This document shows positions 18,892 through 30,071 of a DNA stretch of 64,000 bases, one piece after another. The position numbers and the translations under genes were made by a program. Source of the stretch: Erythrobacter litoralis HTCC2594 (GTDB lineage Bacteria > Pseudomonadota > Alphaproteobacteria > Sphingomonadales > Sphingomonadaceae); contig NC_007722.1 of assembly GCF_000013005.1 (NCBI RefSeq), positions 377,501 through 441,500 on the forward strand, given 5' to 3'. Below the pieces are notes generated by a model that was given only the letters and a program-made list of their open reading frames with translations, made no database searches and was not told the DNA's origin. The stretch's first letter is position 1. Every line of letters starts with the position of its first letter.

Positions 18892-20375
18892 AGCTTGCCC
18901 GGCTGGCAGAAGCGGCAGGCATTGCCATCGAAGGCGGCGAGGACATCGCCGTCTCGGGTTTTGCCATCGACCATCGCAAGGTCGCGCCGGGCACCGTCTT
19001 CGGTGCCTTTCAGGGCTCCGCCGTCAACGGAGAGGACTATATTTCGCAGGCCGTCGCCGCCGGGGCGGTCGCCGTGGTAGCGCAGCCCGAGGCCACGGTC
19101 GAAGGCGCGGTCCACATCGCCGAGGATACGCCGCGCCGCGCCTTTGCCCTGCTGGCGGCGCAGTATTTCACCCCGGTGCCGAAAACGATCGTCGCGGTCA
19201 CAGGGACCAATGGCAAGACCTCGACCGTCGAGATGACCCGCCAGCTTTGGCGCATGGCGGGCGAGCGCGCCGCCAGTATCGGCACGCTTGGCGTGACGAC
19301 GCCGGACGAGAGTGTTTCGACCGGTTTGACGACGCCCGACATCGTCACTTTCCTCAGCAATATGAGCGGGCTCGCGCGCGAAGGCGTGACCCATGTTGCC
19401 TACGAGGCTTCGAGCCACGGCCTTTCGCAATATCGCAACGAGGGTCTGCCCGTCGCAGCAGCGGCCTTCACCAATTTCAGCCGCGATCATCTCGATTATC
19501 ACGGCACGATGGACGAATATTTCGAGGCCAAGATGCGCCTGTTCGACGAAGTCGTCGATGCAGGCGGGACGGCCGTGGTCTGGACGGGCAATAGCGAGTG
19601 GACCGCCCAGGCCATCGAGCGGGCGCGCCAGCGAGAACTGCGCCTGTTCACGGTGGGCGAGCAGGGTGAGGACATCCGCCTGCGCGCCCGTACCCCCACC
19701 CAATTGGGGCAGGAACTCGAGATCGAACATGCTGGCGAGACGCGCAAGCTGCGGCTGCCGCTGATCGGTGAGTACCAGGTCGCCAACGCGCTGACCGCCG
19801 CCGGCCTCGCCATCGCAACGGGCACCGACCCCGCCGCAGTCTGGGATGGCGTCAGTCGGCTGCAGCCGGTGCGCGGACGCTTGGAGCGCGCGGTCATCAC
19901 GGCAACAGGCGCGCCTGTCTACGTCGACTATGCTCACACACCTGACGCGCTCGAAGCGGCGCTGGCGGCGCTGCGCCCGCATGTCGAAGGGAGGCTGCTG
20001 TGCATTTTCGGTGCCGGCGGCGACCGCGATACAGGCAAGCGCGCGCCGATGGGCGAAGTCGCTTCGCGCATGGCGGATGCCGTGATCGTCACCGACGACA
20101 ATCCGCGCGGCGAAGACCCTGCGGCGATCCGTGGGCAGGTGCTTGAAGGCGCAGGCGACAATGCGCGAGAAATGGCGGACCGGCGCGAGGCTATCCGCGA
20201 GGTCATCGAATCAGCCGCGGCGAAGGACATCGTCCTGATCGCCGGCAAGGGACACGAAACCGGACAAATCATCGGGTCGGGAGAGAATATGCGGGTCGAA
20301 CCGTTTGACGACGTACAGGTCGCACGCGAATGCGCGGCGCAGATTTCGAAAAATGCCTGGGGCGCAACCGAATGA
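18888..20375 (+). CDS. murE: UDP-MurNAc-tripeptide ligase (meso-DAP adding) MurE
   Basis: 495 aa from the GTG that overlaps the ftsI stop. It adds the third stem residue to UDP-MurNAc-L-Ala-D-Glu. The P-loop is TGTNGKTST, and DDNPRGEDP contains the DNPR motif that marks meso-diaminopimelate rather than lysine specificity. The N-terminal, central and C-terminal Mur ligase domains are complete. An open frame extends upstream inside ftsI, but this is out of phase with the real gene there. Confidence 0.97.
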   Translation: MKLARLAEAAGIAIEGGEDIAVSGFAIDHRKVAPGTVFGAFQGSAVNGEDYISQAVAAGAVAVVAQPEATVEGAVHIAEDTPRRAFALLAAQYFTPVPKTIVAVTGTNGKTSTVEMTRQLWRMAGERAASIGTLGVTTPDESVSTGLTTPDIVTFLSNMSGLAREGVTHVAYEASSHGLSQYRNEGLPVAAAAFTNFSRDHLDYHGTMDEYFEAKMRLFDEVVDAGGTAVVWTGNSEWTAQAIERARQRELRLFTVGEQGEDIRLRARTPTQLGQELEIEHAGETRKLRLPLIGEYQVANALTAAGLAIATGTDPAAVWDGVSRLQPVRGRLERAVITATGAPVYVDYAHTPDALEAALAALRPHVEGRLLCIFGAGGDRDTGKRAPMGEVASRMADAVIVTDDNPRGEDPAAIRGQVLEGAGDNAREMADRREAIREVIESAAAKDIVLIAGKGHETGQIIGSGENMRVEPFDDVQVARECAAQISKNAWGATE

Positions 20376-21826
20376 GCATGCACAGTGCCTTGCTGAAATG
20401 GCCGGTCACGCGGCGCGACGCGCTGCCCGTGGCGCTCTGGTCCGCGCAGGAGATTGCTGCGGCGACCGGTGGCACCGCCAGCGGCGACTTCCAGTGCGCC
20501 GGTGTCGAAATGGACAGCCGCGACGTGCGCCCGGGCGACCTCTTCGTCGCGCTCAAGGGCGAGAGCATGGACGGCCACCGCTTCGTCGAGAAAGCTTTTG
20601 CCGCAGGCGCCGCCGCCGCGCTCGTGGAGCGACCGGTGGATTGGCCGCATGTGCTGGTCGAAGATACCGGCGCCGCGCTCGAAGCGCTTGCTCACGCTGC
20701 GCGCGAACGGGCCGACGCCAAGCGCATCGGCGTGACCGGATCGGTCGGCAAGACCGGCGTCAAGGAAGCGATTTTCGCCGCGCTGGAGAAGTCGAGCCGC
20801 GGTCAGGCACATCGCTCGGTGCGCAGCTATAACAACCATGTCGGCGTCCCCCTAAGTCTCGCCCGGATGCCCGCGCGCAGCCGCTACGGCGTGTTCGAGA
20901 TGGGCATGAACCATGCGGGCGAGATTGCCGGACTGACCGATCATGTCCGCCCGCACGTGGCAGTCATCACCACCATCGCGCCCGCGCATATCGAGAATCT
21001 CGGCTCGATCGAAGCAATTGCCGATGCGAAGGCGGAAATCTTCGAAGGACTCGTGAAGGGGGGCACTGCCGTGATCCCCGCCGACAGCGAGCAATACGAA
21101 CAATTGCGCGCGAGCGCCGAAAAGCGCGGCGTCACCATCGTATCCTTCGGCCGCGCCGACCATGCCGACGTGCGCCTGCTCGATGCCATTCCTGCCGCCA
21201 ATGGCGGATCGCTGGTGACCGCGCAGGTGCGCGACAGTCGCCTGTGCTTTACCGTAGCCGAGCCGGGCGAGCACTGGGTGTCCAATGCGCTGGCTGTGCT
21301 CGCTGCGGTGCAGGCGGCGGGCGGCGATCTCGGCGCTGCTGGCCTCGCGCTGGCGGAACTGGGTGGGCTGAAAGGGCGCGGCGCACGCCACCATGTCGCA
21401 GTGACCGGCGGTAAGGCGTTGCTGATCGACGAAAGCTACAACGCCAACCCCGCTTCGATGCGGGCGACGCTGCGCCAGCTCGGCCAAACCCCGGCGACGC
21501 GCCGGATCGCCGTGCTCGGCAGTATGAAGGAACTGGGCGATTTCGGCCCCGAATTCCATCGCCAGCTGGCCGAACCGATGGGCGAGGCCGATCTCGATTA
21601 TGCCGTGCTGGTCGGCGACGAGATGTTGGCGCTGGCGCGGCACTTGGGGAAAGCGGGCTCCGGCACGCTTGGCAAGACTCCCGCCTTCGCCCATTGCGAT
21701 GGACCTGCCGAGGCGATCGCGGCGCTGCAGGAATACGGGTTGACCGCAGGCGATGCGATTCTGGTCAAGGGCTCCAATTCGATCGGGCTCGGCAAGCTGG
21801 TGGATCACTTCACCAGGCGCGTTTGA
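20372..21826 (+). CDS. murF: UDP-MurNAc-pentapeptide synthetase MurF
   Basis: 484 aa from the ATG overlapping the murE stop. It adds D-Ala-D-Ala (made by Ddl, same cluster) to the UDP-MurNAc-tripeptide. The P-loop GVTGSVGKTGVKEA fits MurF, and YNNHVGVPLSL is the usual motif after it. The Mur ligase C-terminal domain (LIDESYNANPASM) is present. An in-frame ATG at 20330 is possible, but its 14 extra residues lie in murE. Confidence 0.96.
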   Translation: MSMHSALLKWPVTRRDALPVALWSAQEIAAATGGTASGDFQCAGVEMDSRDVRPGDLFVALKGESMDGHRFVEKAFAAGAAAALVERPVDWPHVLVEDTGAALEALAHAARERADAKRIGVTGSVGKTGVKEAIFAALEKSSRGQAHRSVRSYNNHVGVPLSLARMPARSRYGVFEMGMNHAGEIAGLTDHVRPHVAVITTIAPAHIENLGSIEAIADAKAEIFEGLVKGGTAVIPADSEQYEQLRASAEKRGVTIVSFGRADHADVRLLDAIPAANGGSLVTAQVRDSRLCFTVAEPGEHWVSNALAVLAAVQAAGGDLGAAGLALAELGGLKGRGARHHVAVTGGKALLIDESYNANPASMRATLRQLGQTPATRRIAVLGSMKELGDFGPEFHRQLAEPMGEADLDYAVLVGDEMLALARHLGKAGSGTLGKTPAFAHCDGPAEAIAALQEYGLTAGDAILVKGSNSIGLGKLVDHFTRRV

Positions 21827-21848
21827 TTGAGGGGGCCGGGACGACCGA

Positions 21849-22919
21849 ATGCTCTATCTGATTGCCGAGTGGTTGGGTTTCGAAGGGGCGCTGAACCTCA
21901 TCCGTTACCAGACGTTCCGCACCGGGGCGACGCTGATGACCGCGCTGGTGATCGGGTTGATCATCGGGCCGCGCTTCATCAACATGCTGCGCGTGCGGCA
22001 GGGAAAAGGCCAGCCGATCCGCGACGACGGGCCGCAGAGCCATCTCGCCAAGCGCGGCACGCCGACCATGGGCGGGCTGATGATTATCGTTTCGCTGGTC
22101 CTGTCGCTGGTGTTGTGGATGGACCTGCGCAGCCCCTTCGTGTGGGCCTGCCTCGCCGTCACCGTCGGCTTCGGGCTGATCGGCTTCCTCGACGATCTCG
22201 ACAAGGTCACCAAGAACAGCCACCGCGGTGTCTCGGCCAAGGTCCGCCTGCTGATGGAATTCCTCGTCGCCGGGATCGCCAGCTACATCATCGTCAGCCA
22301 GATCAATACCTGGCTCTACGTGCCCTTCGTTTCCGACCGCGCGATCCCGCTGGGGCCGTTCTACTATGTCTTCGCCGCGGTCGTGATCGTCGGCGCGGGC
22401 AACGCCGTGAACCTCACCGACGGGCTCGACGGGCTGGCGATCATGCCGGTCATCATCGCGGCGGGCACCTTCGCCATCATCGCCTATCTGGCGGGCCGCG
22501 TGGACTATTCGGAATATCTCGGCATTCCGCATGTGCCCGGTGCGGGCGAGCTGGCGATATTCTGCGCGGCGATCATGGGGGCGGGGCTGGCCTTCCTATG
22601 GTTCAACGCGCCCCCTGCGGCGGTTTTCATGGGCGATACCGGCAGCCTCGCTCTCGGCGGAGCATTGGGCGCGATCGCCGTTGCGAGCCATCACGAAATC
22701 GTCCTCGCCATCGTCGGCGGGCTGTTCGTGTTCGAAGCGCTTAGCGTCATCATCCAGGTCTTCTGGTTCAAGCGCACCGGCAAACGCGTGTTTCGCATGG
22801 CGCCCATCCACCACCATTTCGAACAGCTCGGCTGGAGCGAGAGCAAGGTCGTGATCCGCTTCTGGATCGTGTCCATCGTGCTCGCGCTGATGGGTCTTGC
22901 CACACTGAAGCTGCGATGA
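21849..22919 (+). CDS. mraY: Phospho-MurNAc-pentapeptide transferase MraY
   Basis: 356-aa polytopic membrane enzyme, about ten helices, that makes lipid I from UDP-MurNAc-pentapeptide and undecaprenyl phosphate. Diagnostic motifs are [23 protein letters not shown] with catalytic aspartates, and the histidine loop MAPIHHHFE. It follows murF by 22 bp, one of the few gaps in the cluster, and overlaps murD by 4 nt. Confidence 0.98.
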   Translation: MLYLIAEWLGFEGALNLIRYQTFRTGATLMTALVIGLIIGPRFINMLRVRQGKGQPIRDDGPQSHLAKRGTPTMGGLMIIVSLVLSLVLWMDLRSPFVWACLAVTVGFGLIGFLDDLDKVTKNSHRGVSAKVRLLMEFLVAGIASYIIVSQINTWLYVPFVSDRAIPLGPFYYVFAAVVIVGAGNAVNLTDGLDGLAIMPVIIAAGTFAIIAYLAGRVDYSEYLGIPHVPGAGELAIFCAAIMGAGLAFLWFNAPPAAVFMGDTGSLALGGALGAIAVASHHEIVLAIVGGLFVFEALSVIIQVFWFKRTGKRVFRMAPIHHHFEQLGWSESKVVIRFWIVSIVLALMGLATLKLR

Positions 22920-24295
22920 TCACCTGCCCCGCCTGGTCCGGCAAGAGTTTTGCCGTCCTTGGCCTGGCCCGCTCGGGCCAGGCGGCAGCAGAGGCGCTGC
23001 TGGCGAGCGGGGCGGACGTCATGGTGTGGGACCGCCAGGAGGAGCCGCGCGCCGCCTTCGAAGGCCGCGCCCGCGTCGGCGACCCGATGAGCGAAGACCT
23101 GACCGGTATCGACGGGCTGGTCGTCTCACCCGGAGTGCCGCTCAATACGCATCCCATCGTCGAGCGGGCCGGACATTTCGGCGTGCCGATCATCGGCGAC
23201 ATCGAACTCTTCGCGCAGGCGCGCAGCGCGCTGCCGCCGCACCGGGTAATCGGCATCACCGGGACGAACGGAAAGTCGACCACCACCGCGTTGGTTACGC
23301 ACCTGCTGAAAGAGGCGGGCGTCGAAGCGCGCATGGGCGGCAATATCGGCCTGCCGATCCTCGGTGAAGAGCCCTTGCCGGAAGGCGGCGTCTATGTGCT
23401 CGAGCTTTCCAGCTACCAGATCGACCTCACACGTTCGCTTGCCTGCGAAGCGGCGGCGCTGCTCAACATCACGCCCGACCATCTCGATCGTTATGACGGT
23501 TTCGAGTCTTATGCCTTTTCCAAGGGCAGGCTCTTCACCATGCAAGGCAGCGGCCAATTCGCCTGCTTCGGCTGCGAGGATGCACAGACCCGTGCCGTCT
23601 GCAATGCCGCGCAATCGCGCCGCGCGGAGGGACGGGCGATTTGTCTCGAGCCGGAGCAATACGCTGCGATGCAGGGCGACTGGCCCGCGCTGCAGGGCCC
23701 GCACAATCTGCAAAATGTCGCGGCGGCCATCGCGCTGGTCGAGGAAATGGGCGTGACGCGCGGCGACTGGGAAGCGGGCCTCACATCCTATTCCGGCCTG
23801 CCGCACCGCATGGAGGTCGTCTGCGAGCATGAGAGCGTGCTGTTCGTCAATGACAGCAAGGCGACCAATCCCGCATCGACCGCGCCCGCCCTGGCCGCAT
23901 GGCCTGCCGATCCGGAGCCGCGCGTGCATTGGATCGTCGGCGGTCTCGCCAAGGAAGATGGGCTCGGCGAATGCGAAGCGCAGCTTGGCAATATCAAGCG
24001 CGCCTATGCGATCGGAGAAGCGGGGCCGCGTTTCGCCGAGCTGCTCGGGGGGCGCGTGCCCGTGGAGCGGAGCGAATTGATTTGCGAGGCGGTCAAGCAG
24101 GCGGTTTCCAATGCTGAAGCGGGCGACATCGTCCTGCTTTCTCCGGCCTGCGCCAGCTTCGACCAGTTCCGTGACTTCGAGAAGCGCGGCGAGCACTTCC
24201 GCCAGTTGGTCGGCGCGCTCTCGGGCTGCGACATCGATGATATTTGCGAGCCGACGCTGGCAGGCAATGGCGACATGAAGGGTGAAGCGGCATGA
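22916..24295 (+). CDS. murD: UDP-MurNAc-L-alanine:D-glutamate ligase MurD
   Basis: 459-aa Mur ligase. The N-terminal domain begins [18 protein letters not shown], the P-loop is [14 protein letters not shown], and the C-terminal domain has [12 protein letters not shown], typical for MurD. It adds D-Glu to UDP-MurNAc-L-Ala. Both ends overlap neighbours by 4 nt. Confidence 0.97.
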   Translation: MITCPAWSGKSFAVLGLARSGQAAAEALLASGADVMVWDRQEEPRAAFEGRARVGDPMSEDLTGIDGLVVSPGVPLNTHPIVERAGHFGVPIIGDIELFAQARSALPPHRVIGITGTNGKSTTTALVTHLLKEAGVEARMGGNIGLPILGEEPLPEGGVYVLELSSYQIDLTRSLACEAAALLNITPDHLDRYDGFESYAFSKGRLFTMQGSGQFACFGCEDAQTRAVCNAAQSRRAEGRAICLEPEQYAAMQGDWPALQGPHNLQNVAAAIALVEEMGVTRGDWEAGLTSYSGLPHRMEVVCEHESVLFVNDSKATNPASTAPALAAWPADPEPRVHWIVGGLAKEDGLGECEAQLGNIKRAYAIGEAGPRFAELLGGRVPVERSELICEAVKQAVSNAEAGDIVLLSPACASFDQFRDFEKRGEHFRQLVGALSGCDIDDICEPTLAGNGDMKGEAA

Positions 24296-25521
24296 ATTCA
24301 ACGCAGCAGCCCTATGTGCCCGGTGTCGGCGAGCGCATGGCGGGGGCGGAGCTACGCTCATCCTCGGCGATGTCCGAGCTGCGGATCTGGTGGCGCGAAG
24401 TCGACCGCGTCGTGCTGTTTCTCGTCCTCGCGCTGATCACGATCGGTACGATCGCCGTTGCTGCCGCCTCGCCGTCCAGCGCGCGCCGACTATCGACCGC
24501 CTCGGAGAAACTGCCAGACCTGTACTTCTACTGGGCCCATCTGCGCTGGCAGTTCGTCGGCATCGTCGTCCTTCTCGGCGCATCCTTCCTGAGCCGCGAC
24601 AATGCGCGGCGACTGGGCATCCTGATCGCCGCGGGCATGCTCGGCGCGCTCTTCCTCGTGCCGCTGATCGGCTACGAAGTGAACGGGGCGAAGCGCTGGA
24701 TCCGCTTCGGTCTGGGTTTCCAACCGTCCGAATTTCTCAAGCCCGGCTTTGCCATCGCCATGGCCTGGATCCTGTCGTGGCGGCTCAAGGATCCGAACCT
24801 GCCGGTGCTTGCCATCGTCACTGGCCTCATGGGCATCATTGCCCTGCTGCTGATGCTGCAACCCAACCTCGGCGCGACGATCCTGTTCGGCGGAGTCTGG
24901 TTCGTGCTGGTGCTGCTCTCCGGCGTGTCGGCCAAACGGATCGCCGGTATCATCGCAGCCGGGGTAGGCGCGCTACTGGCGGCCTATTTCCTCTACGACA
25001 ACGCCCGGCATCGCATCGATGATTTTCTGGGTGGAGGGACCGCCTTCGACCAGGTCGACCTGGCGCAAAAGACGCTGCTCGGTGGCGGCTGGAGCGGGAC
25101 GGGTTTCTGGCTCGGCCTCAAGAAGATGAGCCTGCCCGAAGCTCACACGGATTACGTGTTCTCCGTCATCGGCGAGGAGTTCGGTCTGGTCCTGTGCGCG
25201 CTCGTCGTCATTCTCTATCTCGCCATCATCGCGCGCGTTCTGGTGCGGCTGGCGGACGAGGAGAACCTCTTTGCGCTTCTCGCTGCGGCGGGTCTTATCA
25301 CGCAGTTCGGCGGGCAGGCCTTCATCAATATCCTCGTCAATTTGCAGCTTTTTCCGTCGAAAGGCATGACCCTGCCGCTCGTCAGCTATGGCGGCTCATC
25401 GACCATTGCCGTATGCCTGACCATCGGCCTGTTGCTGGCGCTGACCCGCCGCAACCCGTTTCTGACGCGCGAAACCCCGGGTCTGCGCGCACTGCTGAGC
25501 GACAAGGAGAAAGGCGCATGA
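24292..25521 (+). CDS. ftsW: SEDS peptidoglycan glycosyltransferase FtsW
   Basis: 409-aa membrane protein with about ten helices. FtsW polymerises lipid II at the septum together with FtsI. The family pattern GAKRWIRFGLGFQPSEFLK and the later AHTDYVFSVIGEEFGL and LPLVSYGGSS are intact. The cytoplasmic N-terminus of about 40 residues is longer than usual. Cluster position separates it from RodA. Confidence 0.96.
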   Translation: MNSTQQPYVPGVGERMAGAELRSSSAMSELRIWWREVDRVVLFLVLALITIGTIAVAAASPSSARRLSTASEKLPDLYFYWAHLRWQFVGIVVLLGASFLSRDNARRLGILIAAGMLGALFLVPLIGYEVNGAKRWIRFGLGFQPSEFLKPGFAIAMAWILSWRLKDPNLPVLAIVTGLMGIIALLLMLQPNLGATILFGGVWFVLVLLSGVSAKRIAGIIAAGVGALLAAYFLYDNARHRIDDFLGGGTAFDQVDLAQKTLLGGGWSGTGFWLGLKKMSLPEAHTDYVFSVIGEEFGLVLCALVVILYLAIIARVLVRLADEENLFALLAAAGLITQFGGQAFINILVNLQLFPSKGMTLPLVSYGGSSTIAVCLTIGLLLALTRRNPFLTRETPGLRALLSDKEKGA

Positions 25522-26714
25522 CGGGCGCCAACCGACATTACGTTCTCGCCGCCGGCGGGACCGGGGGGCACTTGCTCCCCGCTTTCGCGCTTGCCGCAGA
25601 ACTCGACCGGCGCGGCCACCATGTCGCGCTGATCACCGACGAGCGCGGCGCGAAGATCCCGGGCAAGCCCGATTTCCTGCCCGCACATGTCATCCCCGCC
25701 GGGCGCTTCGGCAAGAACCCGCTGCGCTGGGTGGGGGGACTTCGCGCGGTCTGGAAGGGCCGCGAAATGGCCAAGCGGCTGTTCGAAAGCTTCCAGCCGA
25801 GCGCCGTCGTCGGTTTCGGCGGCTATCCCGCGCTTCCCGCCATGCTGGCGGCTTCCAGGGAAGACATCCCCAGCATCATTCACGAACAAAACGCGGTACT
25901 GGGCCGGGTCAATCGCCTGCAGGCTGGCCGGGTCAGCGCGATCGCGACCGCCTATCCCGAAATCCAGCGGCTCAAACCCAAGCATGCGGAGAAGATTCAT
26001 CTGGTCGGCAATCCCGTCCGCGCCGGCGTTCTGAGCCTGCGCGACGAGCCGTTTCCGCCATTCACCGAAGACGGCCTGCTGAAGGTGCTCGTGACGGGCG
26101 GCAGCCAGGGCGCGAGCGTGTTGTCGCAGATCGTGCCCGATGGTCTCGCCATGCTCCCCCCGGCGCTGCGCCAGCGGCTGCAAGTGACGCAGCAATGCCG
26201 CCCCGAAGACCTCGACACGGTGCGCGAACGTTACAAAACGCACGACATCCCTGCTGAGCTCGGATCTTATTTCGAGGACATGGCTGCGCGGCTCGCCGAT
26301 GCGCATCTCTTCATCGGGCGCGCAGGCGCCTCGACCATCGCCGAATTGACCGCCGTGGGTCGTCCCGCGATCCTCGTGCCGCTGCCGATTGCGACCGACG
26401 ACCACCAGGCGCACAACACGCGCGAAGTCGTCAAGGCCGGCGGCGCGCGGATGATCCGGCAGGAGAAGTTCACACCTAAGGAACTCGCCAAGCAGATTCA
26501 GGCGCTCGGCCAGCGGCCTGACACGCTTGCCACGGCTGCCCATGCGGCGTGGAACTGCGGTCGGCCCAAGGCGGTGGAGGACCTCGCCGATCTCGTCGAA
26601 AGCTTCGGTGGGGCGGACATGATGGATGTCATCAAGGTCGGCGGCAACAATGCCCGCGCCGCGTCGCAAGGCGTCGCCGTCGGGCAGGGTGCGGCGAAGG
26701 AACGAGCCGAATGA
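25518..26714 (+). CDS. murG: UDP-GlcNAc:lipid I N-acetylglucosaminyltransferase MurG
   Basis: 398-aa GT28 enzyme at the inner face of the membrane; it converts lipid I to lipid II. The N-terminal glycine loop [14 protein letters not shown] and the second-domain GGSQGA and [12 protein letters not shown] are present. The start is the ATG overlapping the ftsW stop. The C-terminus carries an extra tail of about 30 residues ([20 protein letters not shown]) beyond the usual end. Confidence 0.97.
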
Positions 26715-28135
26715 GGGGCGTTCCGACCGATATCGGGGTGATCCATTTCGTCGGCATCGGCGGCATCGGCATGTCCGGCATCGCCGAGGTGATGCACAAC
26801 CTCGGCTACCAGGTGCAGGGCAGCGACCTCGCCGAAGGGCCGAGCGTCGAGCGGCTGCGCGGGCGGGGCATCCAGGTGATGATCGGCCACGCGCCCGAGA
26901 ATATCGAGAACGCGGCCGTGGTGGTGACGTCCACCGCGGTGAAGCGCACCAATCCCGAAGTCGCCTCTGCGCTCGAAAACCGCATCCCGGTCGTGCGCCG
27001 GGCGGAAATGCTCGCCGAACTGATGCGATTGAAGAGCACGGTCGCGGTGGCGGGCACCCACGGCAAGACGACGACCACCAGCATGATCGCGGCACTGCTC
27101 GATTGCGGCGATATCGATCCCACCGTCATAAACGGCGGCATCATCGAGCAATACGGCTCCAACGCGCGGCTCGGTGATAGCGAGTGGATGGTGGTCGAAG
27201 CCGACGAAAGCGACGGCAGTTTCCTGCGGCTCGACGGCACGATTGCGGTCGTGACCAATATCGATCCCGAGCACCTGGATCATTACGGCGATTTCGACGG
27301 CGTGAAGCGCGCCTTTCTCGACTTCATCCACAACGTGCCGTTCTATGGCGCGGCGATCCTGTGCATCGACCATCCGGAAGTCCAGGCGGTGATCGGGCAG
27401 GTCCGCGACCGGCGCGTGATGACATACGGCTTCTCGCTCCAGGCGGACATCTGCGGTGTCAACATCCGGCCCGAGGGCGGCGGCAACGTGTTCGACGTGA
27501 TCGTGCGCCAGCGGGGCGAGGAAGACCGTCGCATCGCCGATGTCCACCTGCCGATGCCGGGGCGGCATAATGTCCAGAATGCGCTCGCGGCTATCGCGGT
27601 CTCGATCGAGATGGGTTGCAGCGATGAAGTAATCCAGCGCGGCTTCGAAAGCTTCGGCGGCGTCCGCCGGCGCTTTACCAAGGTCGGCGAAGTCGGCGGT
27701 GCGACGATTATCGACGATTACGGCCATCACCCGGTGGAAATTGCCGCCGTGCTCGGCGCGGCGCAGGAAGCGGTGTCTTCCAGCGATAAGGGCGGCCGCG
27801 TCATCGCGGTCGCGCAGCCGCATCGCTACACCCGCCTGCGCGATTTGATGGACGACTTCCAGAGTTGCTTCAACGATGCCGACGCGGTCTATGTCACCCC
27901 GGTCTATGAAGCGGGTGAAGACCCGATCGACGGCATCGATGCAGAGGCGCTGGTCGCCGGATTGAAGTCGCGCGGACACCGCCATGCCGCCACCATCGCG
28001 GACCCGCAGGCGCTCGCTAGAACGCTCGCCGGCGAGATCGAGGAAGGCGACGTGGTCGTCTGCCTTGGCGCCGGGGATATCACCAAATGGGCTGCCGGCC
28101 TCGCCGATGCGATAGCGCAGGAGCGAGGCGCATGA
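26711..28135 (+). CDS. murC: UDP-MurNAc:L-alanine ligase MurC
   Basis: 474-aa Mur ligase; it adds the first residue, L-Ala. [16 protein letters not shown] at the N-terminus and the P-loop [13 protein letters not shown] are classic MurC motifs, and DDYGHHPVE marks the C-terminal half. It overlaps murG and murB by ATGA. Confidence 0.98.
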
Positions 28136-29103
28136 ACACGATCCAGCCAGACGACTGGGCGATGCACGATACCGGTGCCGCGCCGACGGCCGAAGTCGAA
28201 GGCGCGGTTGCCGCGCCTGTGCCGATCGAGGGCATTCGCGGCAAGCTGACCAACCAGGCTCCGCTCGCCAAGCTCGTCTGGTTCAAGAGCGGCGGCGCGG
28301 CGGACTGGCTGTTCGAGCCCGCCGATCTCGACGATCTCAAGACCTTTCTCGCGCGGCTCGATGGCGACCTGCCTGTCATGGCGCTTGGCCTCGGTTCCAA
28401 CCTCATCATCCGCGATGGCGGGGTGCCGGGCGTGGTGATCAAGCTCGGCAAGGCCTTTGCGTCGGTCGAAACGCATGATGACTACACCGTCACATGCGGT
28501 GCGGGCGCCCACGGCGTGCTGGTGGCATCGACCGCGCGCGATGCCGGTATCGCGGGTTTGGAATTCATGCGCGGCATTCCCGGCACGATCGGCGGTTTCG
28601 TCCGCATGAACGCCGGGGCCTATGGCCGCGAGACGCGGGACGTGCTGATCGACTGCGACGTGGTATTGCCGGGCGGGAGCTTTGTCACGCTGCCGGTGGC
28701 CGACCTGCAATACACCTATCGCCATTCGGCATTGCCCGACGGCGCGGTGGTCGTGTCCGCCCGCCTGCAGGGCGAACCGGGCGATCCCGAAATAATCGGT
28801 GCCGAGATGGAACGCGTCGCCGAAGCGCGCGAGCAATCGCAGCCGGTGCGGACCAAGACGGGCGGCTCCACCTTCAAGAACCCGCCGGGCAAGAAAGCAT
28901 GGGAGCTGGTCGATGCCGCCGGATGTCGCGGTCTCACGATGGGCGGCGCGCAGGTGAGCGAGAAGCACACCAATTTTCTCATCAACGTCGACGGGGCGAC
29001 CAGCGCCGACATCGAAGGATTGGGCGAAGAAGTGAAGCGCCGGGTCTATGCGCATTCGGGCGTCGAGCTCGAATGGGAAATCCAGCGGGTGGGACGCCCG
29101 TGA
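28132..29103 (+). CDS. murB: UDP-N-acetylenolpyruvoylglucosamine reductase MurB
   Basis: 323-aa FAD enzyme that makes UDP-MurNAc. The FAD-binding part ([19 protein letters not shown]) and the C-terminal [23 protein letters not shown] (with catalytic Ser) place it in type II MurB. It has an unusual N-terminal stretch of about 38 residues, acidic and Ala/Pro-rich, before the family start [14 protein letters not shown]. The start is the ATG overlapping murC. It overlaps ddl by GTGA. Confidence 0.96.
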
Positions 29104-30071
29104 GCCTCGACCGTAAACTCCACGTCGTCGTCCTGATGGGCGGCTGGGCGAACGAGCGCGAAGTCTCGCTGATGAGCGGCGAGGGTGTCGCCAAGGCGCT
29201 CGAGAAGCGCGGACACACAGTGACGCGGATCGACATGGACCGGCAGGTTGCTGCGAAGATCGCCGAAGCTGCGCCCGATGTCGTCTTCAACGCGCTGCAC
29301 GGCGTTCCCGGCGAGGACGGCACCGTGCAGGGGATGCTCGACCTTATGGGTGTGCCCTATACCCATTCGGGGCTCGCCACGTCCGTGATCGCGATCGACA
29401 AGGAATTGACCAAGCAGCAGCTCGTGCCGCGCGGCATCCCCATGCCCGGCGGGCGGATTGTACAGTCGGAAGACCTCTACCAGCAGGACCCGCTGGCACG
29501 GCCCTATGTGCTGAAGCCGGTCAACGAAGGTTCCTCGGTCGGCGTCGCTATCGTCACCGACGAGAGCAATTACGGCAATCCGATCCGTCGCGATGCCCCG
29601 GGGCCGTGGCAGGAATTCCGTGAGCTTCTCGCCGAGCCCTTCATCCGCGGGCGCGAACTGACCACGGCGGTCGTCGGCGGACAGGCGCTGGCCGTGACCG
29701 AACTCAAGCCCAAGAGCGGTTTCTACGATTTCGATGCCAAATATACCGACGGGATGACCGAGCATGTCTGCCCGGCCGATATCCCGCCCGAGATCGAGGC
29801 GCTGTGCAAGAAATACGCCCTCGAGGCGCATCGCATCCTCGGCTGTCGCGGCACCAGTCGCACCGATTATCGCTGGGACGACGAGCAGGGCGACGACGGA
29901 CTGTTCGTGCTTGAAACCAACACGCAGCCCGGCATGACCCCGCTCAGCCTAGTACCCGAGCAGGCCGCCTATGCCGGCATGAGTTACGAGGACCTCGTCG
30001 AAGCGATCGTGGAGGCTGCGCTCGAACATTTCGCCGCAAAGACCGGAGGGAACGATGGCGACCAGGGTTAA
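29100..30071 (+). CDS. ddl: D-alanine-D-alanine ligase
   Basis: 323-aa ATP-grasp ligase that supplies D-Ala-D-Ala to MurF. The N-terminal VVLMGGWANEREVSLMSG, the PYVLKPVNEGSSVGV loop and the C-terminal LETNTQPGMTPLSLVPEQA with metal-binding Glu and Asn are as expected. The start is GTG within the GTGA overlap with murB. The ftsQ gene begins 17 nt inside its 3' end. Confidence 0.97.
   Translation: MSLDRKLHVVVLMGGWANEREVSLMSGEGVAKALEKRGHTVTRIDMDRQVAAKIAEAAPDVVFNALHGVPGEDGTVQGMLDLMGVPYTHSGLATSVIAIDKELTKQQLVPRGIPMPGGRIVQSEDLYQQDPLARPYVLKPVNEGSSVGVAIVTDESNYGNPIRRDAPGPWQEFRELLAEPFIRGRELTTAVVGGQALAVTELKPKSGFYDFDAKYTDGMTEHVCPADIPPEIEALCKKYALEAHRILGCRGTSRTDYRWDDEQGDDGLFVLETNTQPGMTPLSLVPEQAAYAGMSYEDLVEAIVEAALEHFAAKTGGNDGDQG

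Noticed and set aside
17412..20375. An apparent 987-residue protein ending in MurE
   Set aside because: The N-terminal half is the wrong phase of ftsI. MurE begins at the GTG overlapping the ftsI stop.
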